This document shows, piece by piece, positions 1-6,984 of a DNA stretch of 49,574 nt (position 1 is the stretch's first letter; each line of letters begins with the position of its first letter). The notes under the pieces are model-generated. The model had not been told where the DNA came from. It saw nothing but the letters and a program-made list of their open reading frames with translations, and searched no databases. Both the position numbers and the translations under genes were made by a program. The stretch comes from an uncultured Eubacteriales bacterium (lineage in GTDB: Bacteria; Bacillota; Clostridia; Oscillospirales; Oscillospiraceae), in NCBI GenBank assembly GCA_934597725.1, contig CAKTSK010000015.1, forward strand, positions 1 through 49,574. The letters run 5' to 3'.

Positions 1-816
1 GGCGGCTGCGAGGAGACCACCACCGGCATCCTGCGCCTGAAGGCCCGGGAGCGGGAGGGCATCCTGCCCTGCCCCATGGTGGCCGTGAACGACGCCAAGG
101 CCAAGCACTACTACGACAACAAATACGGCACCGGCCAGTCGGTGTGGGACGGCATTCTCCACACCACCAACCTGGTGGTGGCCGGCAAGACCGTGGTGGT
201 GGCCGGCTATGGCTGGTGCGGCAAGGGCGTGGCCATGCGGGCCGCGGGCCTGGGGGCCAACGTGATCGTCACCGAGATCGACCCCTTCAAGGCCCTGGAC
301 GCCACCATGAACGGCTTCCGGGTGATGACCATGGACGAGGCCGCCCCCCTGGGCGACCTGTTCGTCACCGTCACCGGCTGCAAGGACGTGATCGTGCCCC
401 GGCACTTTGAGGCCATGAAGCACAACGCCCTGCTGGCCAACGCCGGCCACTTTGACTGCGAGGTGGCCGTGGCCGCGCTGGCGGAGATGGCCGTGAAGCG
501 GGAGGTCCGCCGGGAGAACATCGTGGGGTACACCCTGCCCAGCGGCCGCACCCTGAACGTCCTGGCCGAGGGCCGGCTGGTGAACCTGGCCGCCGGCAAC
601 GGCCACCCGGCGGAGATCATGGATATGTCCTTCGCCGTCCAGGCCCTGGCCGCCGAGTGGCTGACCCGTCAGACGGGGCTGGAAAAGAAGGTCTACCCCG
701 TCCCGGCAGAGATCGACGACGAGATCGGCCGGGCCAAGCTGGCCGCCCTCGGCTTGACCATTGACACCCTCACCCCGGCGCAGGAGGCCTATCTGTCCGG
801 CTGGACCGCAGAATAA
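1..816 (+). CDS. ahcY: Adenosylhomocysteinase, C-terminal part (5' end cut by window edge)
   Basis: The reading frame is open from base 1, so the N-terminal substrate part lies outside the window. It hydrolyses S-adenosylhomocysteine to adenosine and homocysteine with bound NAD, removing the inhibitory product of SAM-dependent methylation. The visible part opens with the family signature GGCEETTTG, followed by the NAD-binding Rossmann motif GYGWCGKG (codons near 208-231) and TEIDP. The protein ends LSGWTAE and lacks the KPxHYRY tail of the long bacterial and eukaryotic enzymes, so it resembles the shorter archaeal/Thermotoga-like form (recalled family knowledge). metK follows 50 bases downstream on the same strand, which places the two in one SAM-cycle unit. 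Confidence 0.95.
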   Translation, partial: GGCEETTTGILRLKAREREGILPCPMVAVNDAKAKHYYDNKYGTGQSVWDGILHTTNLVVAGKTVVVAGYGWCGKGVAMRAAGLGANVIVTEIDPFKALDATMNGFRVMTMDEAAPLGDLFVTVTGCKDVIVPRHFEAMKHNALLANAGHFDCEVAVAALAEMAVKREVRRENIVGYTLPSGRTLNVLAEGRLVNLAAGNGHPAEIMDMSFAVQALAAEWLTRQTGLEKKVYPVPAEIDDEIGRAKLAALGLTIDTLTPAQEAYLSGWTAE

Positions 817-866
817 GCCGCCGCGCCGAGCGGATGCACCATATCTTTTCAAGGAGGAACTTTTCC

Positions 867-2048
867 ATGAGCCACAGATTTTTTACCTCGGAGTCTGTTA
901 CCGAGGGACATCCCGACAAAATTTGCGATCAGATCTCCGACGCCGTCCTGGACGCCATCCTGGCCCAGGACCCTCTGGGCCGGGTGGCCTGTGAGACCAC
1001 CGCGTCCACGGGCCTGATCCACATCATGGGGGAGATCAGCACCCACTGCTATGTGGACATTCCCAAGGTGGCCCGGCAGGTGATCCGGGAGATCGGCTAC
1101 GACCGGGCCAAGTATGGCTTCGACTGCGACACCTGCGGCATCATCACCAACATCGACGAGCAGAGCGCCGATATCGCCCTGGGCGTGGACCGCTCCCTGG
1201 AGGCCAAGGACGCCGGCGACAGCGCCCTGGACAACGGCGCCGGGGACCAGGGCATGATGTTCGGCTACGCCTGCGACGAGACCCCGGAACTCATGCCCCT
1301 GGCCATCTCCCTGGCCCACAAAATGGCCCAGCGGCTGGCCCAGGTGCGGAAGGAGGGCCAGGTGGACTATCTGCGCCCCGACGGCAAGACCCAGGTGACG
1401 GTGGAGTATGACGAGCAGAACCAGCCCGTCCGGGTGGATACGGTGGTCCTGTCCACCCAGCACAGCCCCAAGGCCACCCTGGAGCAGATCCGCAAGGACA
1501 TGATCGAGCTGGTCATCCGGCCCACCGTGCCCGCCCACCTCATGGACGAGAACACCAAGATCTATGTCAACCCCACCGGGCGCTTCGTCATCGGCGGCCC
1601 CCAGGGCGACACGGGCCTCACCGGCCGGAAGATCATCGTGGACACTTATGGCGGTTCCGCCCCCCACGGCGGCGGCGCCTTCTCCGGCAAGGACCCCACC
1701 AAGGTGGACCGCTCCGCCGCCTACGCCGCCCGCTGGGTGGCCAAGACCGTGGTGGCCGCCGGGCTGGCCAAGCGGTGCCAGATCCAGCTGGCCTATGCCA
1801 TCGGCGTGGCCCAGCCCGTCTCCATCCTGGTGGAGACCTTCGGCACCGGCACCGTCTCCGACGAGGTGCTGGAGCAGGCCGTGCGCCAGACCTTTGACCT
1901 GCGCCCCACCGCCATCATCCGGGACCTGGACCTGCAAAAGCCCATCTACCAGAAGCTGGCCGCCTACGGCCACATGGGCCGGGAGGACCTGGGCGTGGCC
2001 TGGGAAAAGACCGACCGGGCCGCGCAGCTCAAGGCCGCCTGCCAGTAA
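867..2048 (+). CDS. metK: S-adenosylmethionine synthetase
   Basis: A 393-residue protein that makes SAM from methionine and ATP in the cytoplasm. It shows GHPDK near residue 14, the GAGDQGMMFGYA nucleotide loop, and GGGAFSGKDPTKVDRSAAY in the last third, all diagnostic of MetK at normal family length. The ATG at 867 is chosen over an in-frame ATG at 834 because AAGGAGG sits at 851-857 with good spacing and MetK proteins begin just before the TSESVTEGHPDK motif. It lies between ahcY and a glycosyltransferase. No SAM riboswitch is visible in the 50-base gap before it. Confidence 0.97.
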   Translation: MSHRFFTSESVTEGHPDKICDQISDAVLDAILAQDPLGRVACETTASTGLIHIMGEISTHCYVDIPKVARQVIREIGYDRAKYGFDCDTCGIITNIDEQSADIALGVDRSLEAKDAGDSALDNGAGDQGMMFGYACDETPELMPLAISLAHKMAQRLAQVRKEGQVDYLRPDGKTQVTVEYDEQNQPVRVDTVVLSTQHSPKATLEQIRKDMIELVIRPTVPAHLMDENTKIYVNPTGRFVIGGPQGDTGLTGRKIIVDTYGGSAPHGGGAFSGKDPTKVDRSAAYAARWVAKTVVAAGLAKRCQIQLAYAIGVAQPVSILVETFGTGTVSDEVLEQAVRQTFDLRPTAIIRDLDLQKPIYQKLAAYGHMGREDLGVAWEKTDRAAQLKAACQ

Positions 2049-2069
2049 GAGAAGAGGGGAGGATACGCT

Positions 2070-3092
2070 ATGCCGGAGATCTCGGTGATCGTCCCCGTCT
2101 ATCGGGCCCGGGACTTTTTGCAGAAATGCACCGACTCCATTCTGGCCCAGACCTTTTCTGACCTGGAGCTGCTCCTCATCGACGACGGCTCCCCGGACGA
2201 CAGCGGCGCGCTGTGCGACCGCATCGCCCAGACCGACCCCCGGGTCCGGGTCTTTCACCAGGAGAACGGCGGCGTGAGCGCCGCCCGGAACCTGGGTCTG
2301 GCCCAGGCCGCGGGGACCTGGCTGGCCTTTGCCGATGCCGACGACTGGCTCCCCCCGGATGCCTTGCAGCGGATGCACGAGGCCCTGACCCAGGCCGGGG
2401 CGGATGCCGCCGGCGGGGCCCACTGGCGGGTGGAACCCGACGGCCGCCAGGAACAGGAGCCCGGCGCGCTGCCCCCCGGCGTCTACGGTCCGGCGGAGAT
2501 CCGCCGGGGCATCGTGGACCGGCTGCTGGGGGAGCGGCTGGGCAAGCCCGGAGAGGTCCTCAACGGATTCATCTGGCGCTTCCTCTTCTCCCGGCAGATC
2601 GTGCAGGAGAAGGGGATGGCCTTCCAGGGGGCCTATCTGGAGGATGAGCTTTTCCTGCTGGAATACTTCTGCTACGCCCAGAAGCTGGCCATGGTCGGGG
2701 AACCGGTGTACTATTACCTCCAGAACCCCCAGTCCGTCACCCGGCGTTACCTGCCCGACTACATGCAGACCTTCCAGAGCTTCCTGCGGGCCAAGGAGGC
2801 CCTGGCCCAGCGCATGGCGCTGGGGGAAGGGGTGCCGCTGTGGCGGGAGAACTCCTGTTGGGCCGGCCTGCTCATCGCCATCGGCAATGAGTTTGCCGCC
2901 AGCAACGCCGCCCCCCTGGCGGAAAAGCGCCGGCGGGTGCGGGGCCTGTGCCAGCTGCCCGCCATGGCCCGGGCCATCCAGGCCATCCAGCCCCAGGGGC
3001 TGGGGCGGAACAAACAGCTGGTGGCCGACCTGGTGCGCCGGCGGCAGTTCTTCCTGCTCTCCCTGCTCTATGGCTGGAAGAACCGGAAGTGA
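2070..3092 (+). CDS. Family 2 (GT-A) glycosyltransferase
   Basis: A 340-residue inverting sugar transferase that probably adds a sugar to a surface glycan or glycolipid; donor and acceptor are unknown. The N-terminal GT-A fold is clear: SVIVPVYRA (5-13), IDDGS (37-41), ENGGVSAARN (65-74) and the metal/nucleotide-sugar motif DADD (89-92). There is no obvious membrane helix, so it is likely a peripheral cytoplasmic enzyme. It begins 21 bases after metK with a GAGGGGAGG ribosome binding site, so it may be read through from metK. A perfect hairpin separates it from the O-antigen ligase-like gene that follows, which is a plausible glycan-assembly partner. Confidence 0.9.
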   Translation: MPEISVIVPVYRARDFLQKCTDSILAQTFSDLELLLIDDGSPDDSGALCDRIAQTDPRVRVFHQENGGVSAARNLGLAQAAGTWLAFADADDWLPPDALQRMHEALTQAGADAAGGAHWRVEPDGRQEQEPGALPPGVYGPAEIRRGIVDRLLGERLGKPGEVLNGFIWRFLFSRQIVQEKGMAFQGAYLEDELFLLEYFCYAQKLAMVGEPVYYYLQNPQSVTRRYLPDYMQTFQSFLRAKEALAQRMALGEGVPLWRENSCWAGLLIAIGNEFAASNAAPLAEKRRRVRGLCQLPAMARAIQAIQPQGLGRNKQLVADLVRRRQFFLLSLLYGWKNRK

Positions 3093-3115
3093 ATCGGCCC
3101 AAACGACATGACATG

Positions 3116-3155
3116 CCGGCCCCTGTCCGGGCGTGTTCGCCCGGACAGGGGCCGG
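3116..3155 (+). terminator. Perfect 18-bp hairpin between glycosyltransferase and ligase genes
   Basis: Bases 3116-3133 and 3138-3155 are exact inverted repeats around a 4-base TGTT loop, with a G+C-rich stem. The following bases (TTGTATCAAAAAAAC) contain no T-run, so this is not a classical intrinsic terminator on either strand. It may partly terminate, stabilise the upstream mRNA end, or mark a processing site. The ribosome binding site of the next gene begins about 21 bases after the stem. Confidence 0.6.
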
Positions 3156-3191
3156 TTGTATCAAAAAAACAAAAACAAGGAGGGATCGCCC

Positions 3192-4760
3192 ATGGAAGTG
3201 GTCCAGAGCAGTGTGCTCGGACGTCTCCTGCTCCCGGTGTGGCTCTGGCTGCGGGAGCGTTATGAGGATAGTTTGCTGGCCCGATGCCTGCGGGCCGTGG
3301 CCCGGGGCTGGAGCTGTGCGTGCAGCGGCAGCGTGCTGGTGGGCTTTCTGGTCCGGGAGGGCTGCCTGTCCCGGTGCTGGAAGGACAGCGTGCTGTGCCG
3401 GGCGCTGACGTTTTTGCTGAGTATCCCCACCATCCTGCTGCAAAAGCTCTACGGGGCCTTGCGGGAGGTGTTTGAGGGCAGCACGGCAGCCCAGATCGTC
3501 TTTGCCGTGGTGGAAAACACCCCCCTGGCGGTGGGGTGGCTGATGCTGCTGTTCCTGGTCATCCCCTATGAGCAGTGGAGCAACTCTTACAGCTTTGCCG
3601 GGTTCCTGCTCTGCTTCCTGCTGGCGGTGGCGGCGGGGATGCGGCAGCGGGACTTCCGGCTGGACCTGTCCTTTTTGGGGCCGTGGCTGGTGGCCTTTTT
3701 CGGGATGATCCTGGTGGCCTGGCCCCTGTCGGCCTATCCGGCCCTGTCCACCCGGTTTTTGGTGTTCTACCTCACCTGCATCCTGTGTGTGCTGGTGGTG
3801 GGGAACACCGTGCGCCACGAGGGACACCTGCTGCGGCTGCTGTCCTTCACCAGCCTGGCCCTGCTGATCGTGTCCCTGTACGGGATCGTCCAGCGCATCC
3901 AGGGCGTGGAGGTGAACCCCTCCTATGTGGACATGGACCTGAACGAGGGGATGCCCGGCCGGGTGTTCGGCTTCTTTGAAAACCCCAACGCCTTTGCTGA
4001 GGTCCTGCTGCTGCTGATCCCGGTGGCCATCGCCTACCTGCTGTGCACCAAAAGCTGGGGCGGGCGGCTGCTGGGGCTGGTCAGCGCGGGCACGGGCTGC
4101 GTGGCCATCTCCATGACCTACTCCCGGGCCAGCTGGGTCGGTCTGGTGCTGGCGGCGGCGGTGTTTGTGGTCCTGTGGAACCGCAAGCTCATCCCCGTGG
4201 GCATCCTGGCGGGGCTGGTGATTTTGGCCGTGCTGCCTGACACGGTGTTCAACCGGGTGCTGACCATCTTCAACACCTCCGACAGCTCCACCAACAGCCG
4301 CTTCCCCCTCTACCGGGCGGCGGGCGAGTTCTTACAGCAGCGGCCCATCCTGGGCGCGGGGCTGGGGACCGACGCGGTGCGGCAGGCGGTGAACGACCTG
4401 AACCTGTTCCACGGCAAGGACCACTTCGTGCACTGCCATAACATCTATCTCCAGGTCTGGTGCGAGACCGGCCTGCTGGGCCTGCTCACCTTTGTGGGCG
4501 GCATCCTGTGGACCTTCAAGCAGGGCTGCCGGGCCGTGAGCCGGGGGACCTGCGGACAGGTGACCCGCATGGCCATCATCGGCAGCGTGGCGGGCCTCAT
4601 GGGCACCATGCTCTGCGGCATGGCCGACTATATCTGGAACTACCCCCGGGTGATGCTGATCTTCTGGTTCGTCTGTGCCCTGGCCCTGGCGGGCCTGCGT
4701 CTGGCGGCCAAGGAAGCAGACGCCCAAGCGATCCCCCAAGCAAAAGGAGAACCCCAGTGA
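3192..4760 (+). CDS. O-antigen ligase / Wzy-type polymerase-like membrane protein
   Basis: A 522-residue polytopic inner-membrane protein that probably ligates or polymerises lipid-linked glycan on the outer face of the membrane. It has many hydrophobic segments, the GFFENPNAFAEVLLLL and MTYSRASWVGL segments, and the large loop RPILGAGLGTDAV followed by HCHNIYLQVWCETGLLG. This matches the H-N-x-x-L-Q...E-x-G pattern recalled for the Wzy_C (O-antigen ligase) family. The ATG at 3192 is chosen because AAGGAGG lies at 3177-3183; an upstream in-frame ATG at 3108 would put coding sequence through the strong hairpin. Its TGA overlaps the GTG start of metF by three bases. The presence of a glycan gene inside a methyl-cycle cluster is unexplained. 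Confidence 0.85.
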   Translation: MEVVQSSVLGRLLLPVWLWLRERYEDSLLARCLRAVARGWSCACSGSVLVGFLVREGCLSRCWKDSVLCRALTFLLSIPTILLQKLYGALREVFEGSTAAQIVFAVVENTPLAVGWLMLLFLVIPYEQWSNSYSFAGFLLCFLLAVAAGMRQRDFRLDLSFLGPWLVAFFGMILVAWPLSAYPALSTRFLVFYLTCILCVLVVGNTVRHEGHLLRLLSFTSLALLIVSLYGIVQRIQGVEVNPSYVDMDLNEGMPGRVFGFFENPNAFAEVLLLLIPVAIAYLLCTKSWGGRLLGLVSAGTGCVAISMTYSRASWVGLVLAAAVFVVLWNRKLIPVGILAGLVILAVLPDTVFNRVLTIFNTSDSSTNSRFPLYRAAGEFLQQRPILGAGLGTDAVRQAVNDLNLFHGKDHFVHCHNIYLQVWCETGLLGLLTFVGGILWTFKQGCRAVSRGTCGQVTRMAIIGSVAGLMGTMLCGMADYIWNYPRVMLIFWFVCALALAGLRLAAKEADAQAIPQAKGEPQ

Positions 4761-5626
4761 ATCTGCGTAATTTATGGAAGAAAAAGGATGTCACCCTGTC
4801 CTTTGAAGCCTTCCCCCCCAAGAAAGATGACGATTTTGCCTCGGTGGCTGCGGCCGTGGAGCAGATCGCCCAGCTGAAACCCGACTTTATGAGCGTGACC
4901 TACGGCGCCGGCGGCGGGACCTCTGCCTATACCGCCCGGATCGCCCGCATCGTGGAGGAGCACGGCGTGGCCGCGCTGGCCCACCTGACCTGTGTCTCCT
5001 CCAACCGGGACCAGATCCGCCAGGAGCTGGCTGCCCTGCAGCAGGCGGGCATCCACAACATTCTGGCCCTGCGGGGGGATTATCCCCAGGGCTACGACCC
5101 CGCCGCCCCCCGGGACTACCGCTATGCCCGGGATCTGGTGGAGGACATTGTGGATTACGGCGGCTTTACCGTGGGCGGGGCCTGCTACCCCGAGGGCCAT
5201 GTGGAGTGCGCCAGCCAGCAGGAGGACCTGGAACACCTGAAAGAAAAAGTGGACTGCGGGGTGGACTTTCTCATCACCCAGATGTTCTTTGACAACAGCG
5301 CCCTGTACAGCTTTCTCTACCGGGCCCAGCAGGTGGGCATCACCGTGCCGGTGCTGGCGGGGATCATGCCGGTGACCAATGCCGCCCAGATGACCCGCAT
5401 CCTGTCCCTGTCCGGCACCACCCTGCCCAACCGGTTCCGCATGATCCTGGACAAGTTCCGGGACCGCCCGGACGCCATGAAGCAGGCGGGCATCGTCTAT
5501 GCCGCCCAGCAGATGGTGGATCTGGTGGCCAACGGCGTGCGCGGGGTCCATGTGTACACCATGAACAAGCCCGACGTGGCGGCGGGCATTGCGGAAAACC
5601 TCTCCAAGGTGCTGGGGCGGACATGA
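4757..5626 (+). CDS. metF: Methylenetetrahydrofolate reductase
   Basis: A 289-residue FAD-dependent TIM-barrel enzyme that reduces 5,10-methylene-THF to 5-methyl-THF, the methyl donor for methionine synthase. Motifs seen include VTLSFEAFPPK, FMSVTYGAGGGT, LAHLTCVS, NILALRGD, CYPEGH, DFLITQMFFDN and PVLAGIMPV, all in the expected order for MetF. The start is the GTG at 4757 (GTGA overlap with the previous stop), because AAAGGAG lies at 4743-4749 and this yields the usual length. Its stop overlaps the ATG of the MetH activation gene (ATGA), so the two are translationally coupled. No MetV partner is adjacent. Confidence 0.95.
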   Translation: MNLRNLWKKKDVTLSFEAFPPKKDDDFASVAAAVEQIAQLKPDFMSVTYGAGGGTSAYTARIARIVEEHGVAALAHLTCVSSNRDQIRQELAALQQAGIHNILALRGDYPQGYDPAAPRDYRYARDLVEDIVDYGGFTVGGACYPEGHVECASQQEDLEHLKEKVDCGVDFLITQMFFDNSALYSFLYRAQQVGITVPVLAGIMPVTNAAQMTRILSLSGTTLPNRFRMILDKFRDRPDAMKQAGIVYAAQQMVDLVANGVRGVHVYTMNKPDVAAGIAENLSKVLGRT

Positions 5627-6264
5627 CCCTGGACCAACGGGAGATCGCCCGCTATCTGGGGGGCCGGGGCGTTCCCCTGTGGCCGGAGGCCGCCGCGTGG
5701 GCGGCAGCCTGCCAGCGGGAACTGGAACAGACCGTCGTGCCCCGGACCCTGGGGCGGCGGCTGTCCCTCTCCCTCTTTGCCGGGGAGAGCCGGGACCTGG
5801 ACCACCACCTGCGCCACTGCACGGAGGGCTATCTGTTCGCCGTGACCCTGGGGGCGGAGACCGACCGGCTCCTGCGCCGGTGGAGCGCCCAGTCCATGGC
5901 CAAAGCGGCCGTGGGACAGGCGGTGTGCGCCGTGTGGCTGGATGATCTGTGCGCGGACTACTGCGCCTCGCTGCTGCCCCAGCTGGAAGCGGGCGCGTAC
6001 CTCACGCCCCCCTTCAGCCCCGGCTATGGGGACTGGGACCTTTCGGCCCAGGGGCGGGTGCTGGACCTGCTCCAGGCCCCCAAGCGCATGGGCCTGACCC
6101 TGACCGGGGGCGGGATGCTGGTGCCGGAGAAATCCATCACGGCCCTGGTGGGCATCAGCGACCGGCAGGAGGAGAGCTGCGGGCAGAAATGTATGCGCTG
6201 TCAAAAGACCGACTGCCCCTTCCGGTGTGCGCCGGCGGAGGAAGCAGGGGACGGGCCGGCTTGA
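5623..6264 (+). CDS. Stand-alone methionine synthase reactivation-domain protein
   Basis: A 213-residue protein resembling the C-terminal activation domain of cobalamin-dependent methionine synthase. In long MetH proteins that domain binds SAM and supports reductive remethylation of oxidised cob(II)alamin. The marker is the PPFSPGYGDWDLSAQ segment (residues about 128-142), followed by a substrate-loop-like stretch LTGGGMLVPEKSITALVGIS. It ends with a Cys-rich tail, CGQKCMRCQKTDCPFRC, that could hold metal or an Fe-S cluster (inference). It overlaps metF by four bases. The metH at 6985 lacks this domain, so the pair forms a split methionine synthase. Confidence in the family is good; the role of the Cys tail is unknown. 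Confidence 0.85.
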   Translation: MTLDQREIARYLGGRGVPLWPEAAAWAAACQRELEQTVVPRTLGRRLSLSLFAGESRDLDHHLRHCTEGYLFAVTLGAETDRLLRRWSAQSMAKAAVGQAVCAVWLDDLCADYCASLLPQLEAGAYLTPPFSPGYGDWDLSAQGRVLDLLQAPKRMGLTLTGGGMLVPEKSITALVGISDRQEESCGQKCMRCQKTDCPFRCAPAEEAGDGPA

Positions 6265-6281
6265 CGGGCGGCAGCAAACGA

Positions 6282-6310
6282 TTGCAATTTGTACCGAAAC
6301 ATTGTATTCT
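6282..6310 (+). promoter_or_regulatory. Predicted sigma-A-type promoter
   Basis: TTGCAA at 6282-6287 and TATTCT at 6305-6310 are separated by 17 bases, in a local AT-rich dip. It would start transcription about 78 bases before the small exported protein gene and could also feed metH. Pattern match only. Confidence 0.5.
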
Positions 6311-6394
6311 TTTGTTAAGGAAGAATGGACGCAGCGGCTTGTGAACAGGACAACGACAACTTTTTGATCGGTTCGAGAAAGGAGTTGGCTTGGG

Positions 6395-6886
6395 ATGAAG
6401 ACGAAGCAGGGATATTGGTTCATCGCCCTGGCAACGGTTGTCTGTGTGGTGCTGGCCTGTGGGAATCTGTACGTTTCTGGTTGGGCCACGGCACCGGACT
6501 CGCCGGTGTCCTTTTGGGACTATCGGGCGGCGACGAAGAGCGCGTTCCGGGAGGCGGAGATCCCCGCGTCCGACCGCCAGACGGTCTATGAGACCTTCCG
6601 GGACATCCCCTTTTTCTGTACCCAGGACTTGCTGGAGGAGGAACTCGACGCGATCCAGCGCTGGGGTGAGACCGGGGTCTCCCCGGTTTCCTGGGAAGAA
6701 GCGAACGAGCAGATCGCGGCGCTGTATGCCTCCCACGGCAGGGAAGGGGGCCTTTACCCGCCGGAGGGAGACCGGGCCTTTGTTTGTACGCCTGTGATGC
6801 TGGAAAACATGGTGAGGTTCTTAGACGCCATGGAGCGCGCAGAGGCGTCCGCAGGGACGGGAACGGAAGCGGTCCCGAGCCCTTGA
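6395..6886 (+). CDS. Small exported or lipid-anchored protein of unknown function
   Basis: A 163-residue protein that I do not recognise. It begins MKTKQGYWFIALATVVCVVLACGN, a basic tip followed by a hydrophobic segment ending in a possible lipobox (VLAC). It could therefore be a lipoprotein or a single-pass anchored protein with the rest outside the membrane. The mature part is acidic and soluble-looking, with Trp-rich stretches (SFWDYRAA, DAIQRWGETGVSPVSWEEA). AAAGGAG at 6378-6384 supports the ATG at 6395. It sits between the MetH activation gene and metH and is co-directional with both, but nothing in it suggests a methionine role. Its base composition looks less GC-rich than its neighbours, which may mean it is a later insertion. 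Confidence 0.75.
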   Translation: MKTKQGYWFIALATVVCVVLACGNLYVSGWATAPDSPVSFWDYRAATKSAFREAEIPASDRQTVYETFRDIPFFCTQDLLEEELDAIQRWGETGVSPVSWEEANEQIAALYASHGREGGLYPPEGDRAFVCTPVMLENMVRFLDAMERAEASAGTGTEAVPSP

Positions 6887-6915
6887 AAACGGGAAGAGGT
6901 AAATACGAACGAGGA

Positions 6916-6943
6916 AAAGCAGGTCTCTTACGGGACCTGCTTT
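6916..6943 (+). terminator. Hairpin between the small exported protein gene and metH
   Basis: AAAGCAGGTC (6916-6925) pairs with GACCTGCTTT (6934-6943) around an 8-base loop, followed by CCCAAG and no long T-run. It is a possible weak terminator or attenuation structure 41 bases before metH. Confidence 0.45.
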
Positions 6944-6984
6944 CCCAAGAACATTTACTGTTTGGATAGATAGGGGAGCAGACC

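Noticed and set aside
817..866. Possible SAM riboswitch before metK
   Set aside because: The gap is only 50 bases and no SAM aptamer words are present.
849..3827. Very long open frame on the minus strand (992 codons) opposite metK, the glycosyltransferase and the ligase gene
   Set aside because: It is a GC-rich shadow: low-complexity Gly/His/Gln/Pro composition, no ribosome binding site, no family motif, and it lies across well-supported plus-strand genes.
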